From positions 124,001 through 188,000 of the forward strand of contig JACGCM010001166.1 in assembly GCA_014058105.1 (NCBI GenBank): 64,000 nucleotides of DNA. The letters run 5' to 3'. Each line of letters opens with the position of its first letter. The stretch's first letter is position 1. Below are positions 31,411-42,870 of the stretch, piece after piece. Both the position numbers and the translations under genes were made by a program. Origin of the DNA: Kingdonia uniflora. Taxonomy: Eukaryota > Streptophyta > Magnoliopsida > Ranunculales > Circaeasteraceae. The notes under the pieces were generated by a model, which made no database searches, had not been told where the DNA came from, and saw nothing but the letters and a program-made list of their open reading frames with translations.

Positions 31411-32870
31411 AGCTCGCTCGTCAAATGCTTTGGAGGGTGGATCTTCTGTAACTTCCTTTAAAAGGTCAGGATCGTGCTCCTCTCAGTCAAGATTTTCCAC
31501 TGGAAAACCACGAGGAAATCGGCCACGGCCTGCCCTTTTTTAGAATAATATTGTTCGAACTTGATATCATATTCTCCCAAGCTGACTGACCATTGTTGTA
31601 CTCTTCTTGATTTTTCCTTCTTGGATAGAACTTCCCAAAGTAGGTAGTTCATCATGACTTTGACTGAATGAGCTTGGAAGTAGTGCTTGAGCTTCTGAAC
31701 GTATAAATAAGAGTGAGAAGAAGTTTCTCGGTTTTAGAGTACCTCACTTCTACTGGAGTGAAGGTTTTGTTGATAAAGTAGACTGACTTCTCAATTTTCC
31801 CTTCAAGTCGAATGAGAACCGGGCTGAGTGAAGTATCTATAATTGCGAGGTTGATAATCAGTTCCTCATTATCTATTGGGGTATTCATAATGAGATACTT
31901 ACCCAAATAGGTTTTGAGATCTTGAAAAGCTACCCCGCATTCTGATATCCATTGATCCTCTGCATTTGGCTGAACTTTTCCTCGTATGGTTCAACCACAG
32001 AGTAATAGGAACAGCCAACAACAGCGGTCTAAAGATTTTGAAATGAAATGGTTGATAGCGGTAATCTTGCCAGCAAATTTCTGAACGTCTTTTGTTGTTT
32101 TGGGAGATGGCATGTCGAGGAGAGCCCGAATCTGATCTGGATAGGCCTCAATCCCTTTCTTGCTGATGAGGTGGCCTAGAAATTGACCATAATGTACTCT
32201 GAATTGACACTTATCAGAATTGAGACGTATCCTATAAGATCGAAGTATGTTGAAAAGTGTGTTAAGATTTAAAATATGATTGATGGACTGTACGCTCTTA
32301 TACAAGAGATCTTCAATGTAGACATCCATGACTTTCCCGAGATGTGCTTTGAACATAGCAGTCATCAATCATTGATAAGTTGCACCTGCGTTCTTAAGTC
32401 CGAAGTGCATGACTTTGCAACAATAAAATACTCTTTCAATGATGAAAGTAATATTTTCTTGATCTTCATCCAAGAGTAGAATCTGATTATATCCTGAAGC
32501 AACGTCCAACATAGATAGAAATTCATGATTTGCTATGGAATCAGGGATTTGATGAATGTTAGGAAGAGGAAAATTGTCCTTTGAAGTATGTTTATTGAGA
32601 TTGGTGAAATCTACACAAACGCGGACCTTTCTATTCTTCTTCGGGATAGTGACGATGTTGGATATCCAATCTGGATACTTGGCTTCTTAAATGAATCCCA
32701 CTTAATCAATTTCTTGATCTCTATGTTAACTTCATCTCAAAGTCATGATGATAGGCGTCGTTGTTTCTGTTTGACTACGGTAGCGTTGATGTTAATTGCC
32801 AATTTATGACATGCCTTGGCCGGATCGACCTCAAGCATTTCTTTAAAAAGCCACGCAAAAACGTCTCTAT
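31411..32870 (-). pseudogene. Element A reverse transcriptase and RNase H
   Basis: Open pieces are 32368-31991 (MFKAHLGKVMDVYIEDLLYK, LGHLISKKGIEA, PSPKTTKDVQKFAGKI), 31906-31652 (LIRLEGKIEKSVYFINKTFT) and 31655-31458 (VQQWSVSLGEYDIKFEQ, KKGQAVADFL). The RT active-site motif is YIED instead of YIDD, so a catalytic aspartate is replaced. The N-terminal RT half (32870-32380) is present but degraded by stops. Confidence 0.9.
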
Positions 32871-32999
32871 TTAGTCGTAAGAACTGAATGAGAGCATCTT
32901 TTTTGTGTTAAACCAACTTAGTACTGATGAAAGTACCTTTGGTTTGTCCATCGATGTTAATATATTCGGTGGGCTCCTCCATGGGAGGCTGGTCATCGG

Positions 33000-33850
33000 A
33001 GTAATCAGCTTGTTGTAATTGTTATGCAGCATATTTATCGGAGGTATCTAGAAATGCAGAGACGGTATTTTTGCAAGCCCGAGAAATATTTTGACTACCC
33101 CTGATTTCATAAATACCATCGTCACATTTAAAGTGGAGTGCTTGATGATAGGTGGAAGCGATTGCTTCCATATTATGAATCCACCAACGGTCCATAATCC
33201 CAAGATAATGTGATTTGGCGTTGATCACATAGAAGATTACATCGATGGTGGTTGGTCCCGCAGTAATAGGTAAGATGATCTTCCCTACTCGCTCTTCTTT
33301 AGAACTATTGAATCCACTGATATCGGTGTCACTTTGAATAACTTGATCGGCCAATGCCATTTGGTCGATAAAGCTCTGAAAGAGGATCTCAATACCGCTA
33401 CCAGTATCTATCATCATTGTGCGCATGACAAACTATTTCATCTTGAGCATTATGACTAATGCATCATGATGTAGAAATTTGACATGGCTAGTATCGCAAT
33501 CTTTGAATGATATTCCAAGCCGGCGATTGCTTGACTTGGGCAGAAGTTTGGCTTCTTTGTCTTGAGGTGTGAGATCACAGCATTCTGACAGCCTCCTATG
33601 TTTAAATATGTTAGAGTTGGTGATCTGATTGATCTCGATCATGTTGTTATGGCGCATATGGTAGAAATGCTTTTCCTCAGCTTGACCTTCGACCTGGATA
33701 ACTTCAAGCTGCTTCTTATAGCTGCCATCCTTGTATAATTTTAGGTCGACAATATATTCGAGCATCCATCCCTCCTTAAAAATGTATTCGAGCAACCTCT
33801 GTAAAACATAGCAATTGTCAGTAGAATAATGGTTTACCTTATGGTGCATG
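33000..33850 (-). pseudogene. Element A protease and Gag-end zinc knuckle
   Basis: 33426-33022 reads MMIDTGSGIEILFQSFIDQM, with the DTG active site, then ISGFNSSKEERVGKIILPIT, and ends with ASTYHQALHFKCDDGIYEI and RACK, a good match to the protease of this lineage. 33849-33433 begins with MHHKVNHYSTDNCYVLQRLL, the Cys/His knuckle, followed by the linker to protease. One stop separates the two frames. Confidence 0.88.
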
Positions 33851-34179
33851 CAGTATGGTCGGCTCTCGATCGGTTCTAATGGTTGGGAAAGATGGTAGAG
33901 CTTATCTTTCGTAAAGATTAGAAAAATTGTGGAGATTCAAACATTCATCTTTGGGAGGATCGATTTGACTTGTGGATCGCTTTTTTGAGGGTTGCCAGTA
34001 TTTCCCTTTGCGCACTTCTGGTCACCCTGGCCTGTCTTAGGTTCTGCATTCCGATCTATAGAGGGACCTTTTTTGGTAAGGACGGATTTAGTAGATTTAT
34101 GCATTTTCTACATCATCCTCTCCAGGTCGACATTACTATTGACCTTTGTGATCATATCTTTTAAGGTCGCAGGTTTGTT

Positions 34180-35301
34180 GAGGAAGATGTACTTTTTGGC
34201 TTTGCAGTCTGGCTGGAGTGCGTTGGTAAAAGCAGTAACAGTAGTTTTCTGATCAAGATTGTCCACTTTACGCACGAGCTCCAAGAACTTCTTTGCAAAT
34301 GCCTCGAGTTCTTCTTCATTAGATTGTTTATGACTTATAAGATAATATAAATTTTCTTATTTGTCTCTGTTATGAGCATATGTCTTGATGAATTATTTAT
34401 GTAGTTAGTCGAATGTGAATATGGAGTCTTCAAGCGGTGAATAGAACCATCAGAGTGGTTCCTCCTACAGACTTGTGGCGAAGTGACGGCAGAGAATGTG
34501 GTTGGATTAGAGTACCGCCCCAATGAATCACGGTATTGCTGAATATACTCCTTGGGATCGGTACCCTTGTATTTACAAATTTTTGGAGTATGAAAACCTT
34601 TCGGAATATCCATATCGAATAGTTCTTTAGCAATTGGACTTCCATGTAACTTGGTAAGGTCGTCGATAATGCCCAGAACTTTTGCTTCGATCAACTCCTG
34701 AATATGCTGGTCCATATGCTCTTTGTGTAACATACTGACAGATCGGTTGAGCAGTTTAATGAGGAGGTTGTAGATTATGAGTACCGGTACCTTCACTCAA
34801 ACAATCTCGCATTAGAACTCGAGGCGGAGGTCTCTGTTTTTTCTCTTGACGGATGGAACATCGGTGACCTCAGCTAATTTCATATTGAATTCCCCCCCCC
34901 CCCAAATGAATGGAAGGTTGAGGTTCATTCCGAATATGTCAGGAAATAGCTTCGTTAGTGGCTCCTTGAGGTCCCAATCTTTTCCGTACAAAAATCCTAG
35001 AGGCTTCTGGAACCTTATCATGATCTCGTATTGGAGGAGCCTGCTGAATGCTCTGCAAAGCTTGCAAGGCAGTCTACATTGTTATTATTTGATTTTTATG
35101 TCGTTTAAGCGCTGTTAAACGAGCTTGTCATTCGGCATCGAGTTCTTTCACACGGAGCTCTCGGTCGTAAGTTAATTGTAATTCGAGCTCGTTGCCCTTC
35201 TCCATTTTAGTGTTGAGATTCGCTCTGAGCTCTTAAAGTTATTCCGACATAATTAAGAGAACGAGCTGGACTTTGGTAATTGGTCGCTTGGATGTGGCCA
35301 T
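34180..35301 (-). pseudogene. Element A gag
   Basis: The start is taken at the ATG at 35301 (MATSKRPITKVQLVLLIMSE), about 70 bases inside the PBS. The N-terminal third is helical and charged with stops. 34796-34335 carries the capsid region: LHGSPIAKELFDMDIPKGFH, TPKICKYKGTDPKEYIQQYR, then a frameshift into the remaining capsid (LRWFYSPLEDSIFTF-like). A run of ten C at 34888-34900 is a likely shift site. Gag forms the particle. Confidence 0.82.
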
Positions 35302-35370
35302 GATTACAATATTGTAGTAGAGTGGTTGAATGTCTTAGGATACCACAGAAAGAATTTATTTCCCACAGAC

Positions 35371-35389
35371 GGTGCCAAATGTAATGGCC
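35371..35389 (-). other. Primer-binding site of element A
   Basis: TTTGGCACCGTCTGTGGGA on the minus strand directly follows the 5' LTR end. It differs at two positions from the PBS of G1. Confidence 0.8.
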
Positions 35390-35997
35390 TAATTTTGGTA
35401 GCTCAACGTAGCCTAGAATTAGTCCTTATTCCAATGTACCTGTGACTACAATCTAGTAAACAAGAAATGACACAGGTATTTAGTGTAGAAAACCTATGAA
35501 TAGGTTAAAAACCACGACCTCGTGTTGAGGGTTTTGTAATAGTGACTTTTATTGCTTAAGGCTGATGAAATCTTATTACAAGTTATTTCTAAACTTAGAA
35601 ATGTTTGATCTTGTGAATAAGAAGTTTGGAGGGTTGAGAATCTCAGAAGATATAGTCTTCTTGGTGATTTCTCGTATCTTTTTCTGGTCCCTGTCTCTTC
35701 TTGAACCTTTCCTTTATATAGGCCTCTTCTGTAGTTCTTCATCGTGTTAATGCACGTTCTCCAAACAATGTGGTTAGTGGCTGTTGACTGAGTAATTGTT
35801 GAGTTCGTGAGAGATAGGTGGTTTTGACTTGTTCAAGTTTTACGGTTTGAGCTCAACCCATGTTCTTCATCAATTTGTGGAGTATGTGTTAATGTTGACT
35901 GGAGAAGTCGTGTGGAGAATGTGTGAGCCTGATATAGAGGTAATTCGAACTGGGGATAGCTCAATTTTAGGTAAGATCAAGGGATGGGCCCCCTACA
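35390..35997 (-). repeat. 5' LTR of element A
   Basis: It starts TGTAATGGCCTAATTTTGG and ends about GGGCCCCCTACA. It is followed by CAGTC, the TSD partner of TAGTC at 21506. Confidence 0.88.
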
Positions 35998-36002
35998 CAG
36001 TC

Positions 36003-37100
36003 GACATGGCAAATCAATCTTTCCAAGAGCATAAACCCAGTTGAGTACAAGAGATGCAAGATATGTATTCTCAACAACAACCCTAACAATATTATCACCA
36101 CCACAACCCGCAGTTCTTTAATCTAAACCATACACCAGCGCCAGACCTTCCCAAGCTATTATACCTACAAAGATGTTCCATTACTTTGATGTTCCCCAAT
36201 TTATCAATCTCATTTACGAATCCGAATAAGAAACCAATGAATAATTTCCATACTTCATTGGATATATCCAAAGAAATCCTATTCGTGGTGACCGATTATG
36301 CGTCAAGTGTTTTGTATAATCAACCACTTTATTTGAACAACTTGCCCCTTTAACCACTGATATTTAGGGAGTTGCCTCATGGATATGAAACTTCTTACTT
36401 TGGGGGGCTAGATGAGAGGAAGTTTATTAAGATGGCGACAGAAGGCAATTCGAGAACTCAGTGTGGGATTTTAAGTGAGAAATGACTGTGGGTGGCACCG
36501 TGGTGGTTAGAGTAGAGATGTGGAGGAGTGGAGGCTGAGGTGAGGACTGTGGACCAGACCAAGTGAGAAAGGGAGGAGGCGTTGTTTAAAATTTGAAACT
36601 TAAAAGACTTGTTGTTACTTGTTACCCTAAAGGTTAAAGACTTAAAGGGTAGCTTCAATATAAAAAATTACAATTAAACCAAATTACTTAAACAGGTCAC
36701 GGGTCGACCCGAACTACTTAGGCTAAATCCTAACCCGATCTATTTATTAAATGGGTTAGGCGAATTCGGCTCAAATGATAATGTATTTAAAGAGAAATGA
36801 TAAATACTAATGGGAGGAAGACATTGAATTTACGATGATAATTAGTAGTACTTAAATGATACTTTTTGTAAGAATAAATGACAAATAAGTCATTTAAATT
36901 CTAAGAGCCTTTTTCCTATACAGTCAATGTGACAAGTCAATCTTTATTACTTGATTAGATGACTTAGCTTAAAGTCAACTTTAATTACATTTAGAATAAG
37001 CTATCTATCCAAAACATCTGCGTAGTTTCTGCCACTCTAAGCCCTAAACCTTAAACCCTGCCACGCGTGATTCAAAGTCCCAATGCAATTCTCCCAAGTA
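36003..37100. other. Host or repeat sequence right of element A
   Basis: No convincing gene. It contains a copy (36831-37025) of sequence also found left of element A. In that copy the target CAGTC is uninterrupted at 36921-36925, so it serves as a paralogous empty site. Confidence 0.65.
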
Positions 37101-37232
37101 TAAAAAAACCCTAAACTCTTTCCTTTTTAGCTATATATTCTCAAGTCTCAACTATTCAAACCCTCAACCCTAACATTTGTTTTTCAACGTCTCGACTATT
37201 CAAACCCTTAAATCTTTTCAACTTCTCTAGAA

Positions 37233-37659
37233 ATGTTGCACTCCCACTCCACTCGATTTAGCCGTGCCTTTTCCAGCACCCCTCAAGATTGGTTTGAGGC
37301 GGTAAGGATTGTGGAAGAACAGGATGATAAACATCTCATCAAGTTGAATAGAATTTTCCTAATATAGAAGGATGTCTCCGGTGAGAAGGCGCAACTGCTG
37401 AAAGAGCATTACAAAGAGTTCAAGGAAATATTAGGAGAGCTCGATGAAATAGATGACGAACTGGATAAAATAAAATAAAAAATACTCTGAAGAGTTCAAG
37501 TTCCATATCCGCTTCTTGGAAGTTCAGCTCCGCACTCTAAAGTTGGACCTGGATAAGCACAAGAAACTGTGGGAAGAGTCGTCCTGTAAAATTAGTTATC
37601 TCAAGCAGAAGATCAAGGCTATGGATCATGATCAGAATTTATCAAGTGAGGAGTTGTGA
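37233..37659 (+). pseudogene. Small coiled-coil gene, copy 1
   Basis: The start ATG reads MLHSHSTRFSRAFSSTPQDW. Helical, charged sequence follows: VEEQDDKHLIKLNRIFLI, a stop, DVSGEKAQLLKEHYKEFKEI, LGELDEIDDELDKIK, a second stop with a shift, then FHIRFLEVQLRTLKLDLDKH and KISYLKQKIKAM, ending SSEEL at 37659. It is about 140 residues with strong heptad character and no signal or membrane segment. A TATA-like run and telo-box-like AAACCCTAAA lie at 37105-37120. No family recognised. It is a paralogue of copy 2, one kilobase away. Confidence 0.6.
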
Positions 37660-38286
37660 ACATTTGTATTGTTTTGTTTTTAGTTCGTTTTTAGGTTTTT
37701 TTTTTTTTTTTACTATTGTTTCCCTTGAATGAACATTTGTTTTATTTTGTTTTATTTTGTTTCGTTCGCCTTTTCGCTTTCAAATAGTGATTTTCGCCTG
37801 ATATGGGGAAAACAAACTGTTGAAAAGTTTCATAAAAAAAATGATATAAGAGAACCAAATAAATGATAAAGGCTACATGAACAATGATAGGTAAATGATG
37901 AACTTAACAATAGTGATGATAACATTTCAATAGACAAATAATAAATTATATGTAAAACAATGACAGTTCAGGAAAGAAAAAATTATATATAGGATACAAA
38001 CAAATGTGAAATTCTCTTGAACATATGCAGATCGATGGGATAAGAAATAATACTTGATTAGACAACTCAGTTTAAATTTTCATTGATTATGACTTACGTG
38101 TACAACAAGTAATGACGACCCCAAAGTAATAATACATTTTACCCTAAACATCGTGTAATCCCTAGCACGCGTCCCTTCCTAATGCATTCAATTCTCCATT
38201 ATATAAACCTAATCTCAAATCAACTATTCTCAACTCTTCAACTATTCAAACCCTAATCCTAAACTTTTTTCAACTTCTCAAGAAAA

Positions 38287-38735
38287 ATGTCGCACTCCAC
38301 TCGATTTAGCCATATCCCTTCAAACTCTCCATACGATCGGCTTGAGTTGGTAGGGATGCAGAAAGATCAACATGACCAACGTCTCTACAAATTGAATAGA
38401 TTATGCCTAATAGAGAAGGTTGTCTCTGGTGAGAAGGCACAAATGCTGAAAGAGCATTGCGAAGACTTCAGGGGGAAATTTGGAGAGTTGAATGAAATGA
38501 AGGAAGAACTGTATCAAGTTATAGTAAAGAGAGAATATCATTTTAAAGAGTTTAAGTTCTATATGCGCTTCTTGGAAGATCAGCTCTACACCGTAAAGTT
38601 GAATCGGAATGAGTACAGAAGTTGTGGGAAAAGTCAGCTTCTAAGATTAGTTATCCCGAGAAGATGATCCAGGCTTTGGAGCGTGATCTAGAATACTTAG
38701 AACGTGATATAGAATCCCCAAGTAAGGAGTTGTGA
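38287..38735 (+). pseudogene. Small coiled-coil gene, copy 2
   Basis: The start ATG reads MSHSTRFSHIPSNSPYDRLE, then MQKDQHDQRLYKLNRLCLIE, KVVSGEKAQMLKEHCEDFRG, KFGELNEMKEELYQVIVKRE and FKFYMRFLEDQLYTVKLNRN. The frame is open for 126 codons. Comparison with copy 1 suggests a frameshift near 38620, after which the other frame continues LWEKSASKISYPEKMIQALE and ends SPSKEL at 38735. TTATATAAACC lies about 80 bases upstream. The 5' region (TCAACTATTCAAACCCTAA) and 3' region are also duplicated. It is the better preserved copy and might still encode a shortened protein. Confidence 0.6.
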
Positions 38736-38984
38736 ACACTTTTTTTGGTATTTAGGATTTTTAGTTTGCTATTAAGTCTTTTATTAGCTTTTTGTGGTAC
38801 TGGCCTTATATGAACATTTGTTTTGTTTTGTTTTGTTCTCTTTCGTTTGCTTTTTGCTTTCAAATAGTAGTTTCCGTCTAATATGAGGAAAACAAAACAA
38901 TAACAGTTCTGAAAGAAAATAATAACATAAGGGGGGTCAAGTTTAACGATAAACTAAACAAAATAGATGATAGTTCAGTAACAA

Positions 38985-39480
38985 ATAATGACATAATCGA
39001 AAGAAAAAAAAAAGCAAATGAGAAATTCTATTTGAATAAATGCTAGTTCATAAGCAAACAATAATATAATGGAAATAAACAAATGAGAAATTCTTTGTTC
39101 ACAAATGACAGCTCATAAGCAAATAATGATACAATGGAAACAAGCAAATGAGAAATTCTTTGTGAACAAATAACAGCTCTGAAGCAAACAATAATATAAT
39201 GGAAACAAGGAAATGAGAAATTCTTTGTGAACAAATGACAGTTCTGAAGCAAATAATGATATAATGGAAACAAACATATGGCAAATTCTTTTTGCATAAA
39301 TAACAGTTTAGAAGCAAACAATGATATAATGGAAACAAGTAAATGAAAAATTCTTTGTGAACCAATGACAGTTCAGAAACAAATAATGATATAATGAAAA
39401 CAAACAAATGAGAAATTCGTCTTAAACAAATGATAGTTATAATTAGACAAATGACAATTTTAAGAAAACTAACAATAAAG
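38985..39480. repeat. Tandem array of about 60-base units with CAAATGA motifs
   Basis: About seven units contain ACAAATGACAGTTCTGAAG, then CAAATAATGATATAATGGAA and AACAAATGAGAAATTCTTTG. Short frames on the minus strand here are only by-products of the repeat. Similar CAAATGA-type motifs are scattered through 37850-38100, 40320-40390, 41110-41230 and 42570-42860. Confidence 0.88.
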
Positions 39481-39559
39481 ATCATACAAACAAATGATAC
39501 ATAGAGTACCCAAAATCATTAGTGCAAACTGATTGTAACATCTTCATCTGGGATGACAG

Positions 39560-42500
39560 GTGGCTTAGTGCTCATCGTTAAAGATGGTGTTATTATCGGA
39601 CGTATATTATCGTCGAATGGGATTAGTAGAAGCTTACAAGAATGATGATTGTGGCCATTTTTCAACACCTACTATAAAATCCTAGTTTGGTGACTAGACC
39701 AGGCATTTTTTCCCTTCTCTTCCTTTCCGTGTGAGGTCGACCGGCTCAAACTTTGGTAAAGGAGTATGAACGCATGGATTAGTTTTTAAAATTTTCCACT
39801 ACTCAATTCCTCTTATAGAAATCCATATCGGTTTATAAACAGTCTTGTATGTATCATTTGTGAAGTACTCAGAGGCACATGTAATTGGATCAATATTAGC
39901 AAGACCGAGAGCGCCTACTCCGTGTTCAGAAGGTATCCCTATTATTTACTACCAACGGCAAGAACATGTACCATCTTCAATATTTACTGAATTGGTTATG
40001 CCATAACTAATCATCTGAAAATGGCGACGTGATGAACAAACCCTGCAGGTTAGTAAATCCGCCATAAACTTTCTGCTCTCGTAGTAATCTGTAACCTATG
40101 ATGTTAAGCAAACTTGACTCATCTCAGCTTCCTCCCTATACATGTAGGACATTTTCGAATAGATTCTACGCAATTCCTCAATAAACACATGTATAAGGAG
40201 ATCTCTCACTTTCAAAATAACGTTATTCCAACTCTCGACATGATTAGTATAAGCTACTCCGTATCTGATAAAATGGCAAACAATTGAAATCAAATGCCAA
40301 ATTATAATAAGGTATGACAAATGGAAACAAAACAACTGCAAAAGGAATAATAATGAAATGAGAACAAATAATGGCAAAAAAATGAGAAATAAGTTTGCAA
40401 ATGGTAAGGACCTACTCATTGGAATAATAACTTACATACTCATTAGAATGTATAGATTAGACCATATTTCCTTGGGAATACCTAGTATGTATTGGAGACC
40501 CACTGAATCTATATTTCAGATAGTATTCATGTGTTTATCGAAATCAATGTTGGTGAGGACCTCTGTTGCCATCCTAAATGTGATCATCGTGCTTTTGAGG
40601 GTAGTTTTAATATTGTTTGATATGTGAAAGGCACAAAACGTATGGATTGCAAATAGAAACACCTTGGGTATAATACTTATAATTTTGTTATTCCTGTCAG
40701 AGATGATGACGAATCGAGTGTCATAACCGTAGAAATTAGACCCAAACATCTCCAAAAAGTATGTCCAACTTTTGATGGTCTCAGAGTCTGTTACTTAAAA
40801 TGCAAGTGGAAAAATATGATTGTTTGGGTCAATGGCGATGACTGTTCGTAGAGTCTCACAATATCTCCCTTTCAAAAAAGTTCCATCAATCACAACAACG
40901 GATCTCAATAGTTTATAAGTTTTTTTGGGAGGACCAAAACACCAAAAACACCTTGTAAATCTCTTATCCTTACAATTTGTAGTTTGCATGTCAAACACCA
41001 AATCCGAGTCAACCAACCTCACTTATGCAAAGTGGCTCGTAATTAGTTAGTATGCATGCTCGAAGCTGCCTCGCATCTGAAATAACTACGTAGATCAAAT
41101 AATAAACATCTAAGTACAAATGAGAAATATCAAAGTACAAATGAGACAGTTAGTCGAACAAATGACATGCGATAAAATGATAAATATTATTGTACGAATG
41201 ACAGGTATGGTGGAACAAGTGACATATAAGATAATAATACCTCTGTGTGGGTTAATTCTTTCGTACGCCAGGCAAGATTGTATGTTATATCAATATTGCA
41301 ATTTATTTACATATCATCAATAATTTTGAAAGGTTTGTAGTTTGGGTCTTTTCGCAGTTTTTGCTTGATTGTAGAAGTAACCCATCTACTAGACGCTGCC
41401 ATATACGTACTTACTTTAAATAGGGCAGAACCAAGCAACCTTGTCGTGTAAATCTGTCAAGAGTATCTATGACCAATGCAACGTACCGCAATTATATATT
41501 CGTTGCTCAAAATGTGTCTGAGATTAAACTTGTTTACAACTACATAAGCTTTTGCGTGATTCTTGAGTACAATCTTATCTCGATATAGATCACCAATGTT
41601 AAACTCTTTACTGAAGTCATAGAGATCATCCGTGCACGCAGCAGATTTAAACTGAAAATCTATAAGATCTTTCACCTATTCGGGTTGTGGCTCAAACCAA
41701 AATTCAGCAAAAAAAAAAGAAAAATATGCTTCTTAGCATGATACTAATTTGATAAGAAATGTTAATGCACACCTCGCAAATGACAATTTCTGCGAGCTTA
41801 CCTGAAGGTTCAATATGTCCAATCATAGGTTCGGGTTCAATTGAAAGAGGAACATTAGTTAACATCGGTTCATTTGAAAGAGGAACATCAGTAGGGATAG
41901 TTTAAAAAAAATTATTTGATTGAAGAACATTAGTTAACATAGGTTTATTTGATTGAGGAATACTAGGTTCATTTGAGGAAGGAACATCAGTACGGATAGC
42001 TTCAAAAGAATCATTTGATTGAGGAACATCATCATCGTCCACTAAAGGTCTAAACCTACGTGGATAAAGCCCTCTGCCATTTGTTTTAAGGTAACCCCTA
42101 TATTCAATTTCAGGATCAGGAAATGGGTTATGACGCAAAGGTCCCCCCGCTTTGGTGGTGGACAACCCTTTACCTGAACTAGTATCTTTGGTGGTGGACA
42201 ACCCTTTTATCCAAAGAACAAAAGTCATAAATAAAGTTTTGAAAGTTCTGGGAAGGTACCCTAACCTCATTAATAATCCATATGTGAAAGGGTGTGCCGG
42301 GATTTTTTTTTTTATGCATATTGATCCTTACGGTAAAGTCCTGGAATGATGAAATTGTATGCACAACCATGGGCGAAGTTGTACAACTTACAGTCCTCAC
42401 GATGGATTTCACTTATTTCTTCAAGGAGTGTAACGAGATCTTCAAATGTCGAGTGCGCTCTTAGTGAGGTAAGTTCTGTACTTCCTCCAATATTACTAAC

Positions 42501-42760
42501 GATTAATCTGATCTTTGGATGTACGACATCCACCCAAAATGAATAATAGCATAAAGCTGAACTCAATCCATCCCTAAAATAAATGATATAAATAAACAAT
42601 TCTTGTGATAAAGTAGTAAAAAACAAATGAGACAAGTGACAATAAAATTGATAACAAAGCAGAAGACTGTTGATATAAAACTCAACTCCAGCAATCCCTC
42701 GAACAAATGATAGGAATCCCAAAATAAATGATATAGATGAACAATTCTGATGATATAGTA
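39560..42760 (-). pseudogene. Mutator-like (MULE) transposase, decayed
   Basis: MULE transposase cuts and pastes its own DNA. From right to left: N-terminal region (42722-41902), MuDR DNA-binding-like part (41675-41457: EFNIGDLYRDKIVLKNHAKA), and transposase core with VVVIDGTFLKGRYCETLRTV and NNHIFPLAF (41022-40795; first catalytic Asp near 40887). Then come FVIISDRNNKIISIIPKVF and HTFCAFHISNNIK (40755-40516; second Asp), and AYTNHVESWNNVILKVRDLL (40419-40096). The SWIM zinc finger at about 39985-39935 reads GTCSCRW and GIPSEH, where the usual Cys before EH is Ser. Several stops and likely introns interrupt it. I found no terminal inverted repeats. Confidence 0.87.
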
Positions 42761-42870
42761 GTAGTTAATAAATACTAAAAATGACATTAAAAAAATGGCA
42801 AATGATAAAGGAGAAAAAGACAAATGATAAAGTAGCAAAAGAAAAATGATTATATACAAAGTGTATCGTC

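Larger units (their letters stand above)
21511..35997 (-). mobile_element. Tat-type LTR retrotransposon A, near full length with three antisense genes
   Basis: Both LTRs begin TGTAATGGCCTAATT on the plus strand (21511 and 35390). The flanks are TAGTC (21506-21510) and CAGTC (35998-36002), a 5-base TSD with one transition. Minus strand: 5' LTR, PBS, gag, protease, RT, RNase H, second RNase H, integrase. Then come tandem repeats, the antisense genes beta, gamma and alpha on the plus strand, and the 3' LTR. Antisense genes and 3' tandem repeats are known from Grande- and Retand-like Tat elements. LTRs differ at many positions and all genes are broken, so the insertion is old. Confidence 0.9.

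Noticed and set aside
36458..36658. 66-codon minus-strand frame
   Set aside because: Short and unsupported by homology or context.
39043..39485. Two overlapping minus-strand frames of 92 and 128 codons with repeated CLFPLYHY-type sequence
   Set aside because: They lie entirely in the 60-base tandem array and owe their openness and periodicity to the repeat.
41902..42412. Separate host gene in the N-terminal MULE area
   Set aside because: Orientation, position and linkage to the MuDR-like and transposase parts make a decayed transposase N-terminus more likely.
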